Source: Laetiporus sulphureus 93-53 (taxonomy: Eukaryota; Basidiomycota; Agaricomycetes; Polyporales; Laetiporaceae). From it: 64,000 nt of DNA. The translations under genes and the position numbers were made by a program. Positions 59,098 to 64,000 of the stretch are shown piece by piece (position 1 is the first letter of the stretch; each line of letters starts with the position of its first letter). The notes below the pieces were generated by a model that searched no databases, was not told where the DNA came from, and saw nothing but the letters and a program-made list of their open reading frames with translations. Where the stretch lies: positions 1,554,074-1,618,073 of the forward strand of contig NW_024468510.1 of NCBI RefSeq assembly GCF_001632365.1. The letters run 5' to 3'.

Positions 59098-60006
59098 ATG
59101 TCTCCTGTACGTCGTGCCGCAGTCGTCATGGTGCATAAGTAGACTGATGGGAGTGCTCTAGGTGAATGTGACACTGTCTCGGTTGGATGGTCTCTTCATT
59201 GCCAGACTTGCAGAGCAGGCGGAGCGCTATCACGGTGCGTTTTAATGCCATCACCGCATGCCAATGCTCACACAGGGACGGTTAGATGTGATTGCGCAGA
59301 TCAAAAGCATCGTCCATTCTACCAACGCCCAGCTCACCTCGGATGAGCGCAATCTGCTCTCTATCGCGTACAAGAACATCACTGCGAGTTTCCGGACAAG
59401 CTGGCGCACCATTGACACTCTGCAACGGAACACGGTTCACCACTCGACGTGGCAGCAGCGGCAGCTCATGCAGCGGCAGAAGGAGAGGATAGAGCAAGAT
59501 TTGATCGACACCTGCAAGGACGTCGTCGAGTTGCTGGAACGCTTCCTGATCCCCGCGGCCAATCCTGGAGAAGAGAAGGTCTTCTATTGCAAGATGTGTG
59601 TATTGTCTGCTTATCTTCGCTTCAGGATTCTAACTACCTTTGTCGAAGGCGAGGGGACTATTATCGTTACCTGGCAGAGATGTCGCGAAGCCAGACCCAC
59701 GAACAGTATGCGGCGACTTCTCTCGATGCCTATAAGTTCGCATACAAGCATGCTCTCAACACCCTCGATCCCGCACATCCAACGCGGTTAGGACTGGCAC
59801 TTAACTTTGCCGTTTATTACCATGACATTCGCCAAAGTCCTGAGAGAGCTTGCTTCCTCGCGAAACATGCTTTCGATGAAGCAATGGCGGTTGTCACCGA
59901 CGTCTCCGTTCACCCTCAGAGTCTGGAAGACTCGCTTACGATACTTCACCTTTTGAAGGATGATCTGTTGTTGTGGGCGGGGGAGATGACTGTCGAGTCG
60001 AAGTAG
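59098..60006 (+). CDS. Divergent 14-3-3 protein
   Basis: Phosphopeptide-binding adaptor of the 14-3-3 family, about 240 residues from five exons. It begins MSPVNVTLSRLDGLFIARLA, then EQAERYHDVIAQIKSIVHST, with SDERNLLSIAYKNITASFRT and SWRTIDTL. Then come CKDVVELLERFLIPAANPGE, EKVFYCKM, GDYYRYLAEMSRSQTHEQYA and RLGLALNFAVYYHDIRQSPE with ACFLAKHAFDEA. Binding-groove residues equivalent to Lys49, Arg56, Arg127 and Tyr128 of the human zeta form are present. It departs from the usual fungal sequences (YKNITASFRTSWR instead of YKNVIGARRASWR; an unusual RNTVHHSTWQQRQLMQRQKE helix), so it may be a second, specialised isoform. Stop TAG 60004-60006. Confidence 0.88.
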
Positions 60007-60060
60007 GATAGAAATTATACGTAAACACGTAGAACATTATCTTAATCCGTAACTCTCAAC

Positions 60061-60153
60061 GGCCGCCTGGCGAAATGGCATCGCGTCTGACTACGATGAA
60101 GCTTCTGCTTACGTAATATCAGGAGATTGTAGGTTCGACCCCTACGGCGGTCA
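60061..60153 (+). tRNA. tRNA-Arg (anticodon ACG) with an intron
   Basis: A complete cloverleaf can be drawn. The acceptor stem pairs GGCCGCC (60061-60067) with GGCGGTC (60146-60152), discriminator A60153. The D-arm is GCGA/TCGC, the anticodon stem TCTGA/TCAGG and the T-arm GTAGG-TTCGACC-CCTAC. The anticodon ACG is at 60093-60095. A 21-base intron at about 60097-60117 interrupts the loop one base after the anticodon, the usual place for nuclear tRNA introns. The internal A and B box promoters are intact and a run of T follows at 60158-60163 as a Pol III terminator. Confidence 0.93.
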
Positions 60154-60156
60154 TTG

Positions 60157-60163
60157 TTTTTTG
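60157..60163 (+). terminator. Pol III terminator of tRNA-Arg
   Basis: An oligo-T run directly downstream of the tRNA, the standard RNA polymerase III stop signal. Confidence 0.7.
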
Positions 60164-60299
60164 CACACAGATTCGCTGCGAGTTTTTTTCATTTGTGTTA
60201 CAATCTCTCTAGTCTCTTTCGTGCACCCATTGTGTGCGTGTGCAGATAGCGTTTGACATTCTGTGATCTCTGTATGATCATGCACATGGTAAAGGTATT

Positions 60300-60942
60300 C
60301 TAAGTGCATTTTTTTATACCTGCTTTACATTTGTAAGTACTCCCTTTAGGTTTGTAAGTACCCGGTTTAGGTTTGGGAGTGCTTGGTTCACTTGGTTTGA
60401 GACCTGCTTCATCTGCCATCCCATACTTCCTCCACACTGAGGCATGGGTGAAGTGGGGTATAGAGATGCGCAAAGTACCTTCCCATTCTTCCACTCCATG
60501 AGTCAACACTCTACCCCGCAACCAAATGCAGTCCCCTGGAGACAATCTGGATCAGTGCATTGATTTAAATTTAAGCAAGAATATTACCTGGCTGCATCCT
60601 GACCCTGAGACCTAAAGATGCCAGATAGATAAAACCTCCAGTAAAATATCCCAACGCTACAATCCCAACCCATCCTAAAGGAGTATCTTGCTTGTCGATG
60701 TGGATGGGTGCTCGACTATTGACAAGATATTCTCTTCCTTCCAGGACCAGAGGGTCCATCCCACCAATCATTCTTGCACCTGCATTCTCCTGATTCATCC
60801 TGTCATGCACTTTTTCAGCATTTGCGTAAAACTGGGGATCTATGATTTTGAGCGACGCATTCATGCGTACAGCCAGTAGGTCTTGTGATTCCAAGATCTC
60901 GGCAGATTGCACAAATCCAGTTCCAGTTCTGAGCATATCCAT
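60300..60942 (-). CDS. TET/JBP-like 2-oxoglutarate/Fe(II) dioxygenase domain protein, possibly truncated
   Basis: The sequence fits the basidiomycete 2OGFeDO JBP1/TET oxygenase domain, members of which oxidise 5-methylcytosine or thymine and are often carried by transposons. Exon 1 ends YLVNSRAPIHIDKQDTPLGW, with HxD iron ligands, followed by GIVALGYFTGGFIYLASLGL. A 51-base intron (about 60546-60594) leads to CIWLRGRVLTHGVEEWEGTL, with the distal His and RISIPHFTH with the Arg that should bind 2-oxoglutarate, then WRKYGMADEAG. The C-terminus is a short Lys/Thr repeat (KPKPGTYKPKGSTYKCK). MDMLRTGTGF at 60942 may be an internal Met: a splice at about 60942/61016 would add an exon from 61236 (MDDRTRLDAITATPPSS), giving a longer protein. 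The usual N-terminal part of the family is missing. Confidence 0.65.
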
Positions 60943-61044
60943 GCTGGGTGTAACAGGACTAGTAGACTATCTGGCATATGAATGTCATGCTTAAGTAAAA
61001 AAAAACCTTTATACTTACAGGGTGACCAATTTGATGCCAGCCTC

Positions 61045-61068
61045 GGTTCGACCCCTGCGGCGGTCATT
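61045..61068 (+). repeat. 3' half of tRNA-Arg repeated 0.9 kb downstream
   Basis: Twenty-four bases match 60132-60155 with a single difference, covering the T-loop, the 3' acceptor strand, the discriminator and two flanking T. The T-stem partner and the remainder of a tRNA are absent, so it is not a working tRNA gene. Confidence 0.8.
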
Positions 61069-61236
61069 CATTTTAGCTCCATTTTGATAATTGATGTAAG
61101 CGTTGTTGATTCTCTTTTGTAATTTTCCTGAATTTTTCTGAAATTGTTTGAAGAAGAAAGAGCAAGAAGAGGAGGAGGAGGAAGGGGAGGAGGGAGGCGT
61201 CGCAGTGATCGCGTCAAGTCGCGTCCGATCGTCCAA

Positions 61237-61573
61237 TCATTGACAATCTCGATCCCACGTCACGACGCCTTACATCGTAATCTCCTGTCTATTCGAGACG
61301 AATGTTGAGGGAAAGCGAAGGTATAAATTTGCTGAGGCCGTAGAAGAAGACTACACTCAAGTTCCTACCAATCGCAGGGTTGTTCATAGCAACCTTCAGG
61401 GCGTTGTTCATGAAAAAAGCATTTTCAGACTTCTGCGTGGAGTATGTCGCACATGTGATATGCGAAACATCTAAGTTGCACGCCGCAATAATGATGTAGG
61501 CGACTCTATTCTACTACTCTTCCTTTGCGTCATCGCCTCTCGAACAGCGTGGCTCACGTTGATGAGTTGCGCG
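61237..61573. other. Intergenic, no gene seen
   Basis: Space between the 5' side of the oxygenase gene and the stop of deoxyhypusine synthase. A purine-rich GGA run lies just before it at about 61160-61196. Confidence 0.5.
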
Positions 61574-62959
61574 TTATGATGGGTCGGAATGATCGTCAAC
61601 CATTTTTTCTTTGCAAGGAGTGTCTTGCGCAAACGTCGCGGCTACCAGCATTGGGAACACGAGTGTAGCATCTGCGAATACCTGACCGTACCGATTTAGC
61701 AGATCGTGTTTTCGACAATGAATGTAAGCAGTACTTTGACCGACTCCGCTCCAGCTCGTATCTTACCCCACGATACAGCTTCGTCTGGCCGGGCACCTGA
61801 GTCTGAGCCGTCAAACTCCTGACCTGTGTTCTGTCGAAGGGAGGTGAGTAAAACACATCTGGCGGGTTAGGGAGAACATACAATATATACGGAATAGTCC
61901 GCTCCGTTACGCTAGTGCGCATGGGTCTTCTTCGTTAGTCCCGAAACATGTTTAAGCAGCAAGAGCTCACGATCAACATGGCATTTGCTATTTGATGCTT
62001 GCAAACACCTCCTCCTAGGATGATCATTCCTGCCTTTTTTGATGTTCGAGACAGCTCGTTCAGGGCGCGGATATCTTGGACAATGTCCACAATCAAACCA
62101 GGGGAACGGAATGAATGAAAGTACATCATGTCGCCCAATGACCCGTCAGTAAGCGCAGGGCAGAACACAGGGATATCATTCTGCACGATCGTCTCAGCGC
62201 TGAATTTACAGATCATGTCAAAGGTAGTCCGCCCACTTTGTAAGCCCAGTAGTACACGCTCTCCTCGTTGTTGATCTCTTTGCCCAGCCTTCTGATGAAT
62301 GAGCTTGGGCACCAAGATACACCAGTCTTCTTTTGCTCAGCAAGCATGGTATCTAGGATGGGCATCATCCAATCTTCGAATTTGCAGTAGTTGTCATTTG
62401 GTACAATTAAATTCCCAATGCGGTTCATGCCTTTCTGTCTGAGGTCGGCACCATCCAAGTTGAAGTCCGCTAAGTAAGTCTTGCCCAAACATTTGATGAA
62501 ATCCTCTTCAATCCCACCTGCCGTCGTCACGATCGCTCGGACGTGCTTGTGTTTCACAAGGTGCAGGATCACTTCGCGTAAGCCAGACGAAATGAGATTG
62601 GATGTATAGCCGAGGAAGATGTTGCAGCGCGTCTGAGCTCTGACCTCCGGGGAAAGGTACTCCTCTGAATCGTCCTCGGCTATAGGCTCGTCAGACAAAC
62701 GCCATTTGCGCTAAGAGAGGTCGAATGATGTTCATGTTGTACGTCCAGCATTAGTGAGACGTACCATCTTGTTCACAATCTCTATCGCTTTAGCCAAACT
62801 GCTCGCCTGGAAGCCAATGCGTTGATAGCTGTCCAACAATTGCTGCAAAGAGATTGGGTGATCGAAATTGGGTCCCTCCACAGAAATAGCATTCTCGGAT
62901 ATCGGCTCTGAGGGCTTGAGGACTGCCGCAGATGCACCTGAGGGAATGGCAGCAGTCAT
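61574..62959 (-). CDS. Deoxyhypusine synthase
   Basis: Transfers the aminobutyl group of spermidine to a Lys of eIF5A, in the cytosol. It begins [20 protein letters not shown] and reads [132 protein letters not shown] and [20 protein letters not shown]. The segment [18 protein letters not shown] carries the catalytic Lys. It ends [13 protein letters not shown] with TAA 61574-61576. Several introns interrupt the 3' half. The start is 217 bases from the Sec7-type gene on the other strand, so a shared promoter is likely. Confidence 0.94.
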
Positions 62960-63175
62960 GCGTTCGCACGACGCAGTAGTGAGACACAGTACGAACGTAG
63001 AGGTAGAGAATAAAGTTGGCTCAAAGCGAATTGAGCGTCACGATCGAATGGGGCCGGAGACGCCGAACACGGCGCGCATTAGTGAACGACTGTAATACAA
63101 CCTCTTACCCGCCGTTGCTTTGACTGCGCAGACGGCGTCGACACCTCCTTCAGCACCTTGTCGGCTGACTAGACG
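62960..63175. promoter_or_regulatory. Divergent promoter, deoxyhypusine synthase / Sec7-type gene
   Basis: The 216 bases between two opposite ATGs must hold both core promoters. No TATA-like element stands out. Confidence 0.6.
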
Positions 63176-64000
63176 ATGGACGCTGCTCAGCTCGAAGGAG
63201 CTGCATCGATACCATTGCCTATTTCCCCCCCTCCCGACCAGACCCACTTTCCAGCGATCCTTCTCGTCGACTCGGTGCAACGCGATACATCAAATGAAGA
63301 CCACGTTGGCACTACGGACACGGTCCCTGTGGAATTGGACGCGCCTGGAGACGTTAATGCTGACGCTCTGGTCGAGCAGTCGTCAGACGCAGATGCTTCA
63401 ATAGAGGAAACAGCTCAGATTGCGTCGCAGAATGATGAAGACCACTCTGTTCTCAGGGCCGAAGAAGATAAGGCGGAGAACGAGGTTGAAGACCTGGGAC
63501 ATCTGCAAGCAACAGAGCCACCTGCGGACGATGCTCAGTCTGTCCCTCCCACTCCTCCTGCCAAAATCATGTCTGTTGCTTCTCCGCCTCGTCGGGACAG
63601 TTTCTCCGCTCCTTCTGCGCATAATGGGACTACTGACGCACCAATTCCTGACCAAGAAGTCAAGCCCTCAATTGGCCATCCTCCTGCTCGACCGACCCCA
63701 CCCTCGAGGCCCGCGTCGGCTGCATCTCATAGACGTTCTCTCACACTTTCTCGGGGACGCACAGTCTCAGTCGTCTTGATCTCATCCGCCCTTGAGACTA
63801 TCGCAGCCTCGAAGGAAGCAAAACGCTCTGCGCCATTGCGCGAAAGCGCTCACCATGCGCTGGAAATGCTGAAAGCCGGTATGGGTGGGGATCGCCCTCG
63901 CGAGATCTTCGAACCGCTACGCCTGGCATGTGAGACTCGGAGCGAGAAGCTGATGATCGCCAGTTTGGACTGTATCTCGAAGCTCATCTCATATTCATTC
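63176..64000 (+). CDS. Sec7/BIG-type Arf guanine nucleotide exchange factor (5' end)
   Basis: An open frame without stop from 63176 to the window edge, so the gene is partial. The first 200 residues are disordered and acidic (MDAAQLEGAASIPLPISPPP, later SVPPTPPAKIMSVASPPRRD). The end of the window then gives SLTLSRGRTVSVVLISSALE and REIFEPLRLACETRSEKLMI, ASLDCISKLISYSF, the start of the DCB dimerisation domain of large Arf-GEFs of the Sec7/BIG group. These activate Arf1 at the trans-Golgi. The Sec7 domain would lie outside the window. The start is chosen as the first ATG after the CAGAC-rich leader, and it is divergent from deoxyhypusine synthase. Confidence 0.85.
   Translation, partial: MDAAQLEGAASIPLPISPPPDQTHFPAILLVDSVQRDTSNEDHVGTTDTVPVELDAPGDVNADALVEQSSDADASIEETAQIASQNDEDHSVLRAEEDKAENEVEDLGHLQATEPPADDAQSVPPTPPAKIMSVASPPRRDSFSAPSAHNGTTDAPIPDQEVKPSIGHPPARPTPPSRPASAASHRRSLTLSRGRTVSVVLISSALETIAASKEAKRSAPLRESAHHALEMLKAGMGGDRPREIFEPLRLACETRSEKLMIASLDCISKLISYSF

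Noticed and set aside
61045..61068. LTR retrotransposon primer binding site complementary to tRNA-Arg
   Set aside because: A primer site would be followed by TGG, the complement of CCA; the sequence has the genomic flank AAT instead, and no LTR pair or pol gene is seen.
1..64000. CRISPR array, prophage, operon or defence island
   Set aside because: Spliced eukaryotic genes, a split tRNA and snRNP genes show a fungal nuclear chromosome; no regularly spaced repeats are present.

Overview
This window reads as nuclear chromosomal DNA of a filamentous basidiomycete, most likely an Agaricomycete. Genes are split by many short introns of about 45-80 bases (GT...AG, branch sites like CTGAC or CTAAC). 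Almost every recognisable protein is a fungal housekeeping family, and one gene encodes a basidiomycete-type TET/JBP-like oxygenase domain. There are no operons, ribosome binding sites or CRISPR arrays. Genes lie on both strands, often head-to-head or tail-to-tail with 100-400 bases between them. Exon joins were made by eye, so outer coordinates are firmer than inner splice sites.

Layout. 0-9 kb: the 5' end of a probable CLPTM1-family gene running off the left edge, a glutathione S-transferase-like gene, a chitin synthase, a stretch without a gene, and a Spo12-like gene. 9-12 kb: gene-poor, with one possible glycosyltransferase relic. 12-17.2 kb: Rheb GTPase and, convergent to it, beta-mannosidase. 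17.5-27 kb: an unrecognised gene with a duplicated 3' part, then two paralogous MFS transporters in inverted orientation flanking a RING protein and an AlaX-type editing protein. 27.7-39.4 kb: Nem1-type phosphatase, Snf7/Vps32 (ESCRT-III), ceramide synthase, a U1A/U2B''-type RRM protein, a DJ-1/Hsp31-like protein, Mob1 and a BTB-like protein. 40-52.3 kb: Dbp8 helicase, HMG-box factor, Sua5, U1-C, LSm3, an unrecognised conserved gene and a Grr1-type F-box/LRR protein. 52.5-64 kb: a tandem pair of Naa10-like acetyltransferases, an alpha/beta hydrolase head-to-head with a CCDC97-like gene, an aldo-keto reductase, a divergent 14-3-3, a split tRNA-Arg(ACG), a TET/JBP-like oxygenase gene, deoxyhypusine synthase, and the 5' end of a Sec7-type Arf-GEF running off the right edge.

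The genes form no single pathway. Loose themes are pre-mRNA splicing (U1-C, the RRM protein, LSm3, CCDC97-like), endomembrane and lipid biology (Nem1, ceramide synthase, Snf7, Sec7) and growth control (Rheb, Mob1, Grr1, 14-3-3). I see no defence or mobile system that I could call new. The most unusual pieces are the tRNA-Arg / TET-JBP / tRNA-fragment arrangement at 60-61 kb, the two opposite start codons sharing one CCATGG palindrome at 55.94 kb, the tandem Naa10 genes, the inverted transporter pair and the copied terminal exon at 18.7 kb.
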